A stretch of 64,000 nt of DNA from Streptomyces marinisediminis (GCF_026262575.1 NZ_JAPKFL010000022.1:1-64000); one strand, 5' to 3'; shown: positions 41,123-49,808, counted from the first letter of the stretch. A program made the numbers and translations. Notes: generated by a model from the sequence alone, not told the origin.

Positions 41123-41932
41123 TCAGGAGATCCGGCGGTCGCGGGCGGGCCCGGCGGCCTCCCCGCGCTCGGCGAGCTCGATGACCGGCGCGGCGCGGCG
41201 GGGCCCCGGCGCGCCGGACGGGGCGGCGGGGCCGGACGGGGCGGCGGGGCCGGACGGGGCGGCGGGGCCGGACGGGGCGGCGGGGCCGGACGGGGCCTCT
41301 GCGCCCGACGGGGCGGGCGGGGCGCCGGCGGCGAAGTAGTCGAAGCCGCGCCCGCGCTCCCCGGCGGCCTGGTCGCCCCCGGCCGCGCCCAGCCGGTCCA
41401 GCGCCGCGTTGGCCCGGCGGAACGCCTCCGCGCTCAGTGCGGCGGGCCGCCCCGGGGGCAGCGCCCGGGCCGGCTCGGCCGCGGCGAGGGCGAGCTGGCG
41501 GCGCCCCTCCAGCGCGGAGGCGCGGTCGGTCTCGGCGTGCGCGTAGCGGCGCAGCAGCGCGGCGTGCTCGGTGCGCAGCCGCTCGAACGCCTCGCGCTGG
41601 GCACGCAGCGCGCCCTGGAGCGCGCCCCGGGACTCGCGGACCTCCTCCAGCTCGCCCTCCAGCTCGGCGTAGCGCTCCTCCACCCGCCACTCCAGGCCGC
41701 GGCGCTCGGCCTGGGCCTCGCCGAGCCGGCGCCCGGCCTCGCGGTCCCAGCGGCGCAGCAGCACGGCGCCCGCCGCCGCGGCGAGCGCGGCGCCGGTCGC
41801 CAGGGCCGGGGGCCAGCTCTCGTCACCGGTCAGCCAGGCGCCGCCCGCGCAGGCCAGCGCGGTGACGGCCAGCGCCGCCGGTGCGAGCATCCGGTGCAGG
41901 GGTGGGGCCTGCCGGTGACGTCCTTGTGGCAT
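41123..41932 (-). CDS. Membrane-anchored coiled-coil protein
   Basis: A 269-residue protein with two short N-terminal membrane segments (MLAPAALAVTALACAGGAWL and PALATGAALAAAAGAVLL). A coiled coil of about 80 residues rich in Glu/Arg/Leu heptads follows (YAELEGELEEVRESRGALQG, AQREAFERLRTEHAALLRRY). The C-terminus is Pro/Ala/Ser/Gly-rich and partly made of (APSGPA) repeats from an 18-bp tandem repeat. The ATG at 41932 is preceded by TAAATT at 7 bases. It may be an envelope or cell-division scaffold; no specific family was recognised. Confidence 0.8.
   Translation of the reverse strand: MPQGRHRQAPPLHRMLAPAALAVTALACAGGAWLTGDESWPPALATGAALAAAAGAVLLRRWDREAGRRLGEAQAERRGLEWRVEERYAELEGELEEVRESRGALQGALRAQREAFERLRTEHAALLRRYAHAETDRASALEGRRQLALAAAEPARALPPGRPAALSAEAFRRANAALDRLGAAGGDQAAGERGRGFDYFAAGAPPAPSGAEAPSGPAAPSGPAAPSGPAAPSGPAAPSGAPGPRRAAPVIELAERGEAAGPARDRRIS
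41216..41287 (-). repeat. 18-bp tandem repeat, four perfect units
   Basis: GGACGGGGCGGCGGGGCC (plus strand) occurs four times without a mismatch, with a partial fifth unit, and codes for APSGPA repeats on the minus strand. Confidence 0.9.
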
Positions 41933-42299
41933 GGCCCGGAATTTACCGTGCGTGGCGTGCCGCCGGGAGGCCCCGGCCCGCTTTGGCCCCGTCCCGGGGG
42001 CCGGTCGGGGCGCGCTCCCCCGCCCCGACCGCGCTGGCCGAGGGGCGTTCTCCGGACACGCACGTGCCCGCGACCGACCGGGCGCGCCGCGCCCCCGCAC
42101 CGCCGCGCCCGGCGTCCTCCGGCCCCCCGCACGCCCCGTGTCCGGGGCCGCGCGACCACCGCGCCGACCGGCCCGCCGCGAGCGCGCGCCCCGCGCCGTC
42201 CGGCCGCACGGGCCGCGTGCCTCCGCGCCCGGCCACCGGTCCGGCGGCGCGGGGCCGTGGGACCCGCGCCGGGCGCGTGCCGGTCTCCGGGCGCGCGGC
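41933..42299. other. Intergenic region between coiled-coil gene and ABC importer
   Basis: Apart from the coiled-coil gene's -10 element at its left edge, this ~370-base stretch is GC-rich with no supported gene, and no clear terminator for the substrate-binding-protein gene was found. Confidence 0.4.
41940..41945 (-). promoter_or_regulatory. -10 element TAAATT of the coiled-coil gene, leaderless
   Basis: TAAATT on the minus strand, 7 bases, then ATG 41932. It is the most AT-rich hexamer of the set. Confidence 0.55.
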
Positions 42300-43286
42300 T
42301 CAGCCCACCAGGTCGTGCTCCTCCAGGTAGTCGCGGGCGACGTCGGCCGCCTTGCGGCGCTCCGCGTCGACCTGCCCGTTCAGTGCCGTGAGGTCCTCCG
42401 TCGTCAGCTCCCGGGTCAGCCGGTCGAGCGCCTCGGTGACCGCCTCGTCCCCGGCGTCCTCGGTGTTGAGGACCGGCAGCACGTTGTCCGCGTTCTGCAA
42501 CCCCTTGTCGTCCTCCAGCAGCACCAGGCCGAACCGCTCCAGGGTGGCGTCCGTGGTCGTGGTGAGCACCATGTCGTTCCCGCCGTCGGCGACGGACTGC
42601 TTGGCGGGGACGGTGCCCACGCCCTTGGGGTCCAGCGCGGTGACGTCGATGCCGTAGGTGTCCTCCAGGCCCGGCTGGCAGTAGGGACGCTCGGGGCACT
42701 CGTCACCGGCCGCGAGGCGGATCTCCAGCCCGGCCTCGCCGACGTCGCTCAGCGTGGCCAGGTCGTGCCGCCGGGCGAAGTCCGCGGTGACGGCGAAGGC
42801 GTTCTGGTTCACCGCGTCGCCGGGCGGGAGCACCGTGAGGCCGCGCGGCTCGGCCAGCTCGCGCAGCTCCGCGACGGTCTCCTGCGCGTCGTTGGACGCC
42901 ACCGGGTTCTCGGCGGCGGCCTCGGCCCCGTTGACCCGGGCGTTGAGGAACTCCGCGAGGGTGGCCGCGTACTCGGGGACGACGTCGATGTCCCCGGCCT
43001 CCAGCGCCGGCTCGTACAGCTCGCGGTTGGCGAGCTGCTGCACGCGCGTGTCGTATCCGGCGTCGGCGAGTACCTGGGCGTAGAGCTGGGCCAGCACCTC
43101 GGACTCGGTGAAGTTCGCCGAGCCGATGACGAGGCTGCCCTTGCCGCCGTCCCCGGAGGGCCCGCCGCCCTGCTCCTCCAGGCTCTCCCCGCCGCCGCAG
43201 GCGGTCAGCGCGGCGGCCAGGACGGCGGCGGCGGCCAGCGCGGTGCCGCGCGGGCGGGTGGTACGGCGCAGGTGTCTCACGCTCAT
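42300..43286 (-). CDS. Glycine-betaine-type ABC transporter substrate-binding lipoprotein
   Basis: A 328-residue OpuAC/ProX-type binding protein. The signal peptide ends in the lipobox LTAC (then GGGESLEE). The mature domain starts SLVIGSANFTESEVLAQLYA and carries IDVVPEYAATLAEFLNA and MVLTTTTDATLERFGLVLLE. The ligand is likely a quaternary amine such as betaine, choline or carnitine. ATG 43286 follows GAGGAGC. It is the distal gene of a permease-permease-binding protein operon. Confidence 0.9.
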   Translation of the reverse strand: MSVRHLRRTTRPRGTALAAAAVLAAALTACGGGESLEEQGGGPSGDGGKGSLVIGSANFTESEVLAQLYAQVLADAGYDTRVQQLANRELYEPALEAGDIDVVPEYAATLAEFLNARVNGAEAAAENPVASNDAQETVAELRELAEPRGLTVLPPGDAVNQNAFAVTADFARRHDLATLSDVGEAGLEIRLAAGDECPERPYCQPGLEDTYGIDVTALDPKGVGTVPAKQSVADGGNDMVLTTTTDATLERFGLVLLEDDKGLQNADNVLPVLNTEDAGDEAVTEALDRLTRELTTEDLTALNGQVDAERRKAADVARDYLEEHDLVG

Positions 43287-43326
43287 CGGAATGCTCCTCG
43301 AAGTCGGCGGCGAACAGGGGGGAAGC

Positions 43327-44046
43327 TCACAGGGCGGCCTTGAGCGGCGGCGCGGACGGCGACGCCGCGCGGGCGGCCCGGGTCCGGCCGCGCATCGGGT
43401 CGCAGACGCGGTCGAGCAGGACCAGCAGCCCCTCGACGGCGAGCGCCAGCGACGCGACCAGGACGGCGCCGGCCACCACCTGCGCCGTGTCGTACAGCCG
43501 GAACCCCGCGGTGATGAGGCGGCCGAGCCCGCCACCGCCGGGCAGCGCGGCCAGCGTCGCGGTGGCCACGATCTGCACGGCGGCCGAGCGCAGGCCGGTC
43601 ATGATGAACGGGTAGGCCAGCGGCAGCTCGGTGCGCCACAGCAGTTGGCCGGCCGACATGCCCATGCCCCGCGCGGCCTCCACGACGTCCCGGTCGGCCT
43701 CGCGCATGCCGACGTAGGCGTTGGTGAGCAGCGGCGGCACCGCGAACAGCACGAGCGCGATGACGGTCGGCAGCATGCCGTACTCGCTCAGCGGGGTGAG
43801 GGTGAGCAGGACGAGCACCGCGAACGTGGGCACGGCCCGCCCGGCGTTGGAGAGGTTGACGGCCAGCGCGCCGCCGCGGCCGATGTGCCCGAGCCACAGC
43901 GCGAGCGGCAGCGCGACGGCGCAGGCGACGGCCAGGCACAGCCCGGTCAGCACCAGGTGCTCGCCCAGGCGCTGCCACACCCCGCCGGCGCCGCTCCAGT
44001 GGGCGCCGTCGGTCAGCCAGGCCCAGGTCTCGGCCAGCACGCCCAT
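43327..44046 (-). CDS. Osmoprotectant-type ABC transporter permease
   Basis: A 239-residue BPD_transp_1 permease with about five to six membrane helices (LVLTGLCLAVACAVALPLAL, TFAVLVLLTLTPLSEYGMLP, VIALVLFAVPPLLTNAYVGM). The EAA loop contacting the ATPase is VVEAARGMGMSAGQLLWRTE. ATG 44046. It lies 22 bases after the other permease and 40 bases before the binding protein. The two permeases form a heterodimer in OpuC-type importers. Confidence 0.92.
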   Translation of the reverse strand: MGVLAETWAWLTDGAHWSGAGGVWQRLGEHLVLTGLCLAVACAVALPLALWLGHIGRGGALAVNLSNAGRAVPTFAVLVLLTLTPLSEYGMLPTVIALVLFAVPPLLTNAYVGMREADRDVVEAARGMGMSAGQLLWRTELPLAYPFIMTGLRSAAVQIVATATLAALPGGGGLGRLITAGFRLYDTAQVVAGAVLVASLALAVEGLLVLLDRVCDPMRGRTRAARAASPSAPPLKAAL

Positions 44047-44067
44047 GTCAGGCCACCTCTCCCACGG

Positions 44068-44814
44068 TCAGGCCGCCTTCCCCAGCCGGGCGCGGCCACG
44101 CAGGCGCGCGCGCAGTCCGCCCGGGCGCCGCGGCCGGCCCGGCGTCCACGGTGTCAGCAGCCGCTGGAGCGCCAGCAGGGCCACGTCGAAGCCCACGGCG
44201 AGCACCACGCACAGCGCGGACGCCGTGAGCACCTCCGGCTTGAACAGGGAGTTCATGCCGCTGTAGATGAGGTTGCCGAGCCCGCCGTAGCCGACGATCG
44301 CGCCGACCGTCGTCAGCGAGACGGCCGAGACGGTGGCGATGCGCACGCCCGCCAGAATGCCGGGGAGCGCGAGCGGCAGTTCCACGCCGAACAGCAGCCG
44401 GGCCGGCCCGTACCCCATGCCGCGGGCGGCCTCGCGGGCCTCCCCGGGCACGCCCGCGAGCCCGGCGAGGATGTTGCGCACCAGCAGCGTGAGCGAGTAC
44501 AGCACCAGGCCGGTGACGACGACGGCGGCCGACAGCCCGAGCACGGGCAGCAGCAGCGCGAACATGGCCAGGGAGGGGATGGTGTAGAGCACCGTCGTCA
44601 GCCCCAGCACGGGGCCGGCGGCCGCGCGCCAGCGGCGGGCGGCGAGCGCCAGCGGGAAGGCGACGAGCAGCGCGATGCCCACCGAGGTGACGGTGATCCA
44701 CACGTGCTGCACCGTGGCCTCGGCCAACTCCGGACCGCGCGTCCGCACGTACTCCGCGCAGATCCACTCGTTGGCGGCCACACAGTCCGCCGGCTCCGCC
44801 GCACCGCTCGTCAC
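44068..44814 (-). CDS. Osmoprotectant-type ABC transporter permease
   Basis: A 248-residue BPD_transp_1 permease with membrane helices such as VWITVTSVGIALLVAFPLAL and ALLLPVLGLSAAVVVTGLVL, and the EAA loop EAREAARGMGYGPARLLFGV. The N-terminal ~35 residues contain C11 and C19 (AEPADCVAANEWICAEY) and may face outside. GTG 44814 follows TAGGGT by 6 bases. First gene of the minus-strand half, 54 bases from the divergent ATPase. Confidence 0.92.
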   Translation of the reverse strand: MTSGAAEPADCVAANEWICAEYVRTRGPELAEATVQHVWITVTSVGIALLVAFPLALAARRWRAAAGPVLGLTTVLYTIPSLAMFALLLPVLGLSAAVVVTGLVLYSLTLLVRNILAGLAGVPGEAREAARGMGYGPARLLFGVELPLALPGILAGVRIATVSAVSLTTVGAIVGYGGLGNLIYSGMNSLFKPEVLTASALCVVLAVGFDVALLALQRLLTPWTPGRPRRPGGLRARLRGRARLGKAA

Positions 44815-44820
44815 CCCGCG

Positions 44821-44826
44821 ACCCTA
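44821..44826 (-). promoter_or_regulatory. -10 element TAGGGT of the permease operon, leaderless
   Basis: TAGGGT on the minus strand, 6 bases, then GTG 44814. Confidence 0.5.
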
Positions 44827-44868
44827 ACCCCGGGCGGTGACACAATGGCGGGCGAGGGAAGGGTGCGG

Positions 44869-46041
44869 ATGATCCGATTCGAGCACGTGGCCAAGCGCTA
44901 CCCGGACGGCACGATCGCCGTGGACGACCTGTCCTTCGAGGTCGGCGACGGCGAGCTGGTCACCCTCGTGGGCCCGTCCGGCTGCGGCAAGACGACGACG
45001 ATGAAGATGGTCAACCGGCTGATCGAGCCCACCTCGGGCCGCATCCTGCTGGACGGCCGGGACATCGCGGAGAGTGACCCGGTGAAGCTGCGCCGGCGCA
45101 TCGGCTACGTCATCCAGCAGGTCGGCCTCTTCCCGCACAAGACGGTGCTGGACAACACCGCGACGGTGCCGGTGCTGCTGGGCCGCTCGCGGGCCGCCGC
45201 CCGGCGCCGGGCGGCGGAGCTGCTGGAGCTGGTGGGGCTGGACCCGCGCACGTTCGGCCACCGCTACCCCGACCAGCTCTCCGGCGGCCAGCGGCAGCGC
45301 GTCGGCGTGGCCCGCGCGCTGGCGGCCGACCCGCCGGTGCTGCTGATGGACGAGCCGTTCGGCGCGGTCGACCCGGTGGTGCGCGAGCACCTGCAGAACG
45401 AGTTCCTGCGGTTGCAGTCCGAGATGCGCAAGACGGTGCTGTTCGTCACGCACGACATCGAGGAGGCCGTCCGCCTCGGCGACCGCATCGCCGTCTACGG
45501 CGAGGGCCGCATCGAGCAGCTCGACTCGCCCGCCCGCCTCCTGGGCGCCCCCGCGACGCCCTACGTCGCCGAGTTCGTCGGTGCCGACCGGGGCCTGAAG
45601 CGGCTGTCGGTCACGCCCATCGGGCGCGCCGACCTGGTGGAACCGCCGGTGGTGTCGCTGGACGACCCGCTGGAGGCGGCGGCCGCCCGGCTGCGCGCCT
45701 GTGACGCCCGCTGGGCCGTCGTCCTGGACGACGCGGACGGGCTGCACGGCTGGGTCGGCGCCGACGCGCTGGCGGCCGGGACGACCGCCGCGGCCGCGCG
45801 CCACGGCACCGTGCGGGACCACGCCCGGCGCATGGACGCCTGGCTGCCGCTGGGCGCTTCGCTCAAACAGGCGTTCGCCACGATGCTCCAGTACGACGCG
45901 GGCTGGATAGCGGTCCTGGACGGCGACCGCTTCGCCGGGGTGCTCACGCCCACCGCGCTGCACGAGGCGCTGCGCCGCTCGATCGCCAGCGACGACGGCG
46001 ACCGCGCCGGGGTGCGCCTGGAGACGGTGGCCGGGGCGTAG
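44869..46041 (+). CDS. Betaine/proline-type ABC transporter ATP-binding protein with CBS domains
   Basis: A 390-residue OpuA/ProV-type ATPase: Walker A GPSGCGKTT, Q-loop YVIQQVGLFPH, signature LSGGQRQRVGVARAL, Walker B VLLMDEPFGAVDP and H-loop FVTHDIEEAV. The C-terminal ~120 residues form paired CBS modules (VSLDDPLEAAAARLRACDAR, AFATMLQYDAGWIAVLDGDR) that in OpuA sense ionic strength, or c-di-AMP in some species. The gene is divergent from the permease/binding-protein genes that complete the importer. ATG 44869 follows GAGGGAAGGG; an upstream ATG at 44845 would swallow that site. Confidence 0.93.
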   Translation: MIRFEHVAKRYPDGTIAVDDLSFEVGDGELVTLVGPSGCGKTTTMKMVNRLIEPTSGRILLDGRDIAESDPVKLRRRIGYVIQQVGLFPHKTVLDNTATVPVLLGRSRAAARRRAAELLELVGLDPRTFGHRYPDQLSGGQRQRVGVARALAADPPVLLMDEPFGAVDPVVREHLQNEFLRLQSEMRKTVLFVTHDIEEAVRLGDRIAVYGEGRIEQLDSPARLLGAPATPYVAEFVGADRGLKRLSVTPIGRADLVEPPVVSLDDPLEAAAARLRACDARWAVVLDDADGLHGWVGADALAAGTTAAAARHGTVRDHARRMDAWLPLGASLKQAFATMLQYDAGWIAVLDGDRFAGVLTPTALHEALRRSIASDDGDRAGVRLETVAGA

Positions 46042-46120
46042 CCCGTCCGGGTGGCCGGGCCGCGACGCTCATGTCCGAAACCCGCCAGCCCCGGGCCCGC
46101 GCCGGTGCCAGGGTGGACCC

Positions 46121-46624
46121 GTGAACCTCACTTCCGAGCGCACGCACACCGTGGTGGACACCCCCATCGGCCCCCTCACCCTGGTGGCCGCGGACGGCGT
46201 CCTGTGCGGCCTGTACGTGCACGACCAACGCCACCGCCCACCCCAGGAGACCTTCGGCGTCCCCGACCCGGCCGGCTTCGCCGGGGCCCGGGAGCAGCTC
46301 GCCGAGTACTTCGCGGGGGAACGCACCGATTTCACCGTGCCGCTGGCGCTGTCCGGCACCCCGTTCCAGCGCACCGTCTGGGCGGCGCTGTGCGCCATCC
46401 CCTACGGCGAGACCGTCGGCTACGGGGAGCTGGCCGCCCGCCTCGGCCGCCCCCGGGCCGCCCGCGCGGTCGGGCTGGCCAACGGGCGCAACCCGGTGTC
46501 GATCATCGTCCCGTGCCACCGCGTCGTCGGCGCGGGCGGCGCCCTCACCGGCTACGGCGGCGGCCTGGACCGCAAGCGCCTGCTGCTGGACCTCGAACGC
46601 CGCACGGCCGCCGCCCGCGCCTAG
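46121..46624 (+). CDS. ogt: Methylated-DNA--protein-cysteine methyltransferase Ogt
   Basis: A suicide repair enzyme that moves the alkyl group from O6-alkylguanine to its own cysteine. The 167-residue protein has the helix-turn-helix segment TVGYGELAARLGRPRAARAV, NPVSIIVPCHRVVGAGGALT with the acceptor Cys in PCHR, and the final GYGGGLDRKRLLLDLE. GTG 46121. A strong bidirectional hairpin lies just downstream. Confidence 0.95.
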   Translation: MNLTSERTHTVVDTPIGPLTLVAADGVLCGLYVHDQRHRPPQETFGVPDPAGFAGAREQLAEYFAGERTDFTVPLALSGTPFQRTVWAALCAIPYGETVGYGELAARLGRPRAARAVGLANGRNPVSIIVPCHRVVGAGGALTGYGGGLDRKRLLLDLERRTAAARA

Positions 46625-46644
46625 CGGCGCCCCGGCCCCGGCCC

Positions 46645-46678
46645 CCCTGGGGGCGTCCCACGTGGGGCGCCCCCAGGG
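46645..46678. terminator. Bidirectional terminator between ogt and the DUF3180 gene
   Basis: CCCTGGGGGCG and CGCCCCCAGGG form a perfect 11-bp stem, extended inward by TCCCA/TGGGG pairing. It lies 20 bases after the ogt stop and 15 bases before the stop of the convergent DUF3180 gene. Confidence 0.75.
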
Positions 46679-46693
46679 CCGCCCCGCGCCGGG

Positions 46694-47182
46694 TCACCGC
46701 GCCGGGGACGGGGCGGCGGGGTCCTCGTCGTCCGGGAGGCGGCAGACGCGCTGGAGCCACAGGGCGACGGCGACGAGCGCCGCGGCGGCCAGGACGGACA
46801 GGCCCGCGTACAGGGCCTGCCCGCGCCGCGCGGAGACCAGGAAGAGGTCGGAGGTGACCAGGAACAGCCCCATCCCCCCGTACACGCCCGCCGCCAGCGC
46901 GCCGACGAGCGCGCTGGCCTGGCCGAACAGCACGGCCCTGGCCGCCATCATCGGCTCCACGCCCCGGGCGCCCGCACGCCGCTCGCGCTGCGCCCTCAGC
47001 CGTGCGCGCAGCGACAGGACGGTGGCGAGCAGCACGGCGGCGATGCCGGCCAGCACGACGGGCGCCAGCGCCGGGACGGCCGGCAGCGAGCCGAGCGCGT
47101 ACCACAGCCGGGACCCGGCCCAGGCCAGCACCCCGGCGACCAGGAAGACGCCGAGGAGCACGCGGACGCGGAGCTGCCTCAC
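46694..47182 (-). CDS. DUF3180-type membrane protein
   Basis: A 162-residue protein with four membrane helices (VLLGVFLVAGVLAWAGSRLW, LAPVVLAGIAAVLLATVLSL, LVGALAAGVYGGMGLFLVTS, LYAGLSVLAAAALVAVALWL). DUF3180 proteins follow folK in most actinobacteria and have no known role. GTG 47182 overlaps the folK stop (GTGA). It is the last gene of the folate operon. Confidence 0.88.
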   Translation of the reverse strand: MRQLRVRVLLGVFLVAGVLAWAGSRLWYALGSLPAVPALAPVVLAGIAAVLLATVLSLRARLRAQRERRAGARGVEPMMAARAVLFGQASALVGALAAGVYGGMGLFLVTSDLFLVSARRGQALYAGLSVLAAAALVAVALWLQRVCRLPDDEDPAAPSPAR

Positions 47183-47775
47183 TCCGGAAGGACCAGTTCC
47201 AGGTCGGCGCGGACGGTGACGCCCTCGCCCGGCAGGTCCTCCAGCAGCTCCGCCACGGCGCCCACGCCCGGCACCTCGGCGGCCGGGTCGACGTCGTGCC
47301 AGGGCACCAGGACGAAGGCGCGCTCGTGGGCGCGCGGGTGCGGCAGGGTCAGCCCGGGGTCGGTGGAGACCACGTCCTGGTAGGTGACGATGTCCACGTC
47401 GATGGTGCGCGGACCCCACTGCTCGCTGCGCTCCCGCTGGAACGCCTCCTCGATCGCGTGCCCGCGCTCCAGCAGGGAGGCCGGGGGCAGCGTGGTCTTG
47501 ATCAGCACCACGGCGTTGAGGTAGGCGGGCTGCGAGTCCGGCTCCACCCCCCACGGCTGGGTCTCGTAGACGGGCGAGACGGCCTTCACCCGCACGCCCG
47601 GGGTGTCCTCCAGCGCGTCGACGGCGCCCTGCAGCGTCTCCAGGCGGTTGCCCAGGTTGCTGCCGAGCGAGATCACGGCGTGCCGCGGGTTGGCCAGCGT
47701 CGAGTCGGCGGCGTCCACCTGCCGGACCACGGAGGCCGGCACCGGCTGCACGGTCGGGTCACTGTTCGGCGTCAT
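47179..47775 (-). CDS. folK: 2-amino-4-hydroxy-6-hydroxymethyldihydropteridine pyrophosphokinase FolK
   Basis: FolK pyrophosphorylates the pterin for joining to p-aminobenzoate. The 198-residue protein has AVISLGSNLGNRLETLQGAV, VYETQPWGVEPDSQPAYLNA, the signature WGPRTIDVDIVTYQDVV and LPHPRAHERAFVLVPWHDV. About 30 N-terminal residues precede the fold. ATG 47775 overlaps the folB stop (ATGA). Confidence 0.95.
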   Translation of the reverse strand: MTPNSDPTVQPVPASVVRQVDAADSTLANPRHAVISLGSNLGNRLETLQGAVDALEDTPGVRVKAVSPVYETQPWGVEPDSQPAYLNAVVLIKTTLPPASLLERGHAIEEAFQRERSEQWGPRTIDVDIVTYQDVVSTDPGLTLPHPRAHERAFVLVPWHDVDPAAEVPGVGAVAELLEDLPGEGVTVRADLELVLPE

Positions 47776-48143
47776 GAGCGGCTCCGCTTGATGGTGATGG
47801 TCACGTCGTCGAAGGGCACGGTGATCGGGGCGCCCGGCTTGTGGACGACCACCTCCACCTCGTGCACGGCCGCGTGGGTGAGGCACTGGTCGGCGATCCG
47901 CTGGGCGAGGGTCTCGATGAGGTCGACCGGCTCGCCCGTGACGATCGCGTGGACCTCCTCGGCGACGACGCCGTAGTGCACCGTCTTCGCCAGCTCGTCA
48001 CCGGCCGCGGCGGCGCGCGTGTCCACGCCCATGTCCACGTCCACGACGAAGAGCTGCCCCTCGGCCCGCTCGTGCGGGAAGACCCCGTGCCGGCCGTGCG
48101 CCCGCAGGCCGCGCACGGCCACGCGGTCGAGGACACGGTCCAC
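47772..48143 (-). CDS. folB: Dihydroneopterin aldolase FolB
   Basis: FolB cleaves 7,8-dihydroneopterin to the hydroxymethylpterin used by FolK. The 123-residue protein has VAVRGLRAHGRHGVFPHERA, VHYGVVAEEVHAIVTGEPVD and the catalytic-region end VVVHKPGAPITVPFDDVTIT. GTG 48143, with GAAGGGG about 12 bases upstream. The 320-base gap before the NTF2 gene stop means it may have its own promoter. Confidence 0.94.
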   Translation of the reverse strand: MDRVLDRVAVRGLRAHGRHGVFPHERAEGQLFVVDVDMGVDTRAAAAGDELAKTVHYGVVAEEVHAIVTGEPVDLIETLAQRIADQCLTHAAVHEVEVVVHKPGAPITVPFDDVTITIKRSRS

Positions 48144-48462
48144 GGTGCATCACGCCCCTTCCGGGTCGGTCGGCCCTGATCGGGAGGGCTTGGTCGGCCG
48201 GGGCTGGTCGGACCCCGGTGCTGGTGTGCCGGCCCCTGCCGCGCGTCACCGCGCGGGGGTGCCGCGTCGAATCTACCTGCGAGCGCCGACGGGCCGTGGC
48301 CGAGGGGCCGCATCCACGCCGGGCGCGCCCTGCGGTGGCGGGGCGCGCCTACCCCTCAGCGGTGCTCGTCACGCCGCTATTCCCGGTACGGCACTCCCAC
48401 GGGTGTTCCCGGTACGGCACTCCCACGGGTGACGGGCGTCCCGGCGCCGCGGGCGGGGCCGC
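48144..48462. other. Gap between folB and the NTF2-like gene
   Basis: About 320 bases upstream of folB. It holds a perfect 26-bp tandem duplication at 48380-48431. No gene was seen, and no clear folB promoter hexamer was identified. Confidence 0.5.
48380..48431. repeat. 26-bp direct repeat, two adjacent perfect copies
   Basis: Copies at 48380-48405 and 48406-48431, each starting TTCCCGGTACGGCACTCC, abut without spacer in the gap after the NTF2-like gene. Each copy contains CCCG and CGGG at its ends. Confidence 0.9.
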
Positions 48463-48945
48463 TCAGCCCCCGGCCCCCGGCTCCTCCGGCGGCCCCTCCT
48501 CGGCGTCCTCGTCCACCATGACCGGCGAGCCGTGGTGGGCCCACACGCGCCAGGCGCCGTCGACGTCCCGGCGGAACACGTTCGTGGCCACCACCAGGCC
48601 GCCGACCAACGGTCCGGCCGAGCCGTCCGCCTCCGCCGGGCCGCCGCTGAGGATGTTCTCGGTACAGGTCACCAGCGCGGTGTCCCCGATGACGGAGGTC
48701 TCGACGTCGGTGAGGAAGAACTGCACGTACTCGGTGTTCGCCATGATCAGCGCGTACGAGCGCAGCACCTCGCCGCGCCCGCGCAGCACCGGCCACCCCG
48801 GGTGGACGACGCTCACGTCACCGTCCAGCCACTGTCCGGCCAGCGCCTCGTAGTCGCCGCTCTCCAGCGCGTCGTAGAAGGCCGTGTTCGCCGCCTCGAC
48901 GGCCTCGGCCTCGGCCTCCGGTCCCCGGGGCCCGGTGCCGCTCAC
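48463..48945 (-). CDS. NTF2-like (SnoaL/DUF4440 type) protein
   Basis: A 160-residue NTF2-fold protein: EAVEAANTAFYDALESGDYE, the WLDGDVSVVHPGWPVLRGRG hairpin, ALVTCTENILSG, and GGLVVATNVFRRDVDGAWRV then AHHGSPVM. The fold binds small ligands or acts as isomerase or dimerisation module; function here is not known. GTG 48945 overlaps the folP stop (GTGA), so it is translated with folP. From memory this gene sits between folP and folB in Streptomyces generally. Confidence 0.88.
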   Translation of the reverse strand: MSGTGPRGPEAEAEAVEAANTAFYDALESGDYEALAGQWLDGDVSVVHPGWPVLRGRGEVLRSYALIMANTEYVQFFLTDVETSVIGDTALVTCTENILSGGPAEADGSAGPLVGGLVVATNVFRRDVDGAWRVWAHHGSPVMVDEDAEEGPPEEPGAGG

Positions 48946-49808
48946 CGGCCGGCCCGCTCGACGGCACGGACCAGCCGGACGGCGTCGGCGCTGGCCCGCA
49001 CCTCGTGCACCCGCACGGCCCAGGCGCCGTCCCGGGCGGCGAGGGCGGAGACGGCGGCCGTGGCGGCGTCCCGCTCCCGGGCCGGTGGCGGCGCCGCCTG
49101 CGGACCGGCGGCCAGTACGCGTCCCAGGAACCGCTTGCGGGAGGCGGCGACCAGCAGCGGCCGGTTCAGCGCGGCACCCAGCTCGCGCAGCGCGGCGACC
49201 AGGGCGAGGTCGTGCTCGGCCTGTTTGGCGAAGCCCAGGCCCGGGTCGACGACGACGCGCTCGGCCGCGATGCCGTCGGCCACCGCCGCCTCCAGCGAGG
49301 CGCGCAGCTCGTCGACGACCTCGCGGACCACGTCGGTGTAGACGGCGCGCGCGTTCATGTCGGCGGACTGGCCGCGCCAGTGCATCACCACGAACGGCAC
49401 CCCGGCGTCCGCGACGGCCGGGACCATGCGCGGGTCCGCGCGCCCGCCGCTGACGTCGTTGACCAGCCGGGCGCCCGCGGCGACCGCCTGCTCGGCGACG
49501 GAGGCCCGCATGGTGTCCACGGAGACGAGCACGCCCTCGCTGGCCAGCCCCCGCACCACCGGGACGACGCGGCGCAGCTCCTCCGCCTCGTCCACGCGCT
49601 GCGCGCCGGGGCGGGTGGACTCACCGCCGACGTCGACGAGGTCGGCGCCCTCGGCGACCAGGGCCAGCCCGCGCTTGACGGCGGCTCCGGTGTCGAAGAA
49701 GCGGCCGCCGTCGGAGAAGGAGTCCGGCGTGACGTTGACCACGCCCATCACCGCGCAGCGCCCCCACGCGGGCAACCCGGCGACCGTTGGCAAGGGCTCA
49801 GCGTTCAT
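48942..49808 (-). CDS. folP: Dihydropteroate synthase FolP
   Basis: FolP joins hydroxymethyldihydropterin pyrophosphate and p-aminobenzoate and is the sulfonamide target. The 288-residue TIM barrel has VMGVVNVTPDSFSDGGRFFD, DVGGESTRPGAQRVDEAEEL, VNDVSGGRADPRMVP, FVVMHWRGQSADM and VVVDPGLGFAKQAEHDL. ATG 49808 is preceded by TAGGCT at 6 bases with no Shine-Dalgarno, so folP probably has its own leaderless promoter despite lying downstream of folE. Confidence 0.95.
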   Translation of the reverse strand: MNAEPLPTVAGLPAWGRCAVMGVVNVTPDSFSDGGRFFDTGAAVKRGLALVAEGADLVDVGGESTRPGAQRVDEAEELRRVVPVVRGLASEGVLVSVDTMRASVAEQAVAAGARLVNDVSGGRADPRMVPAVADAGVPFVVMHWRGQSADMNARAVYTDVVREVVDELRASLEAAVADGIAAERVVVDPGLGFAKQAEHDLALVAALRELGAALNRPLLVAASRKRFLGRVLAAGPQAAPPPARERDAATAAVSALAARDGAWAVRVHEVRASADAVRLVRAVERAGR

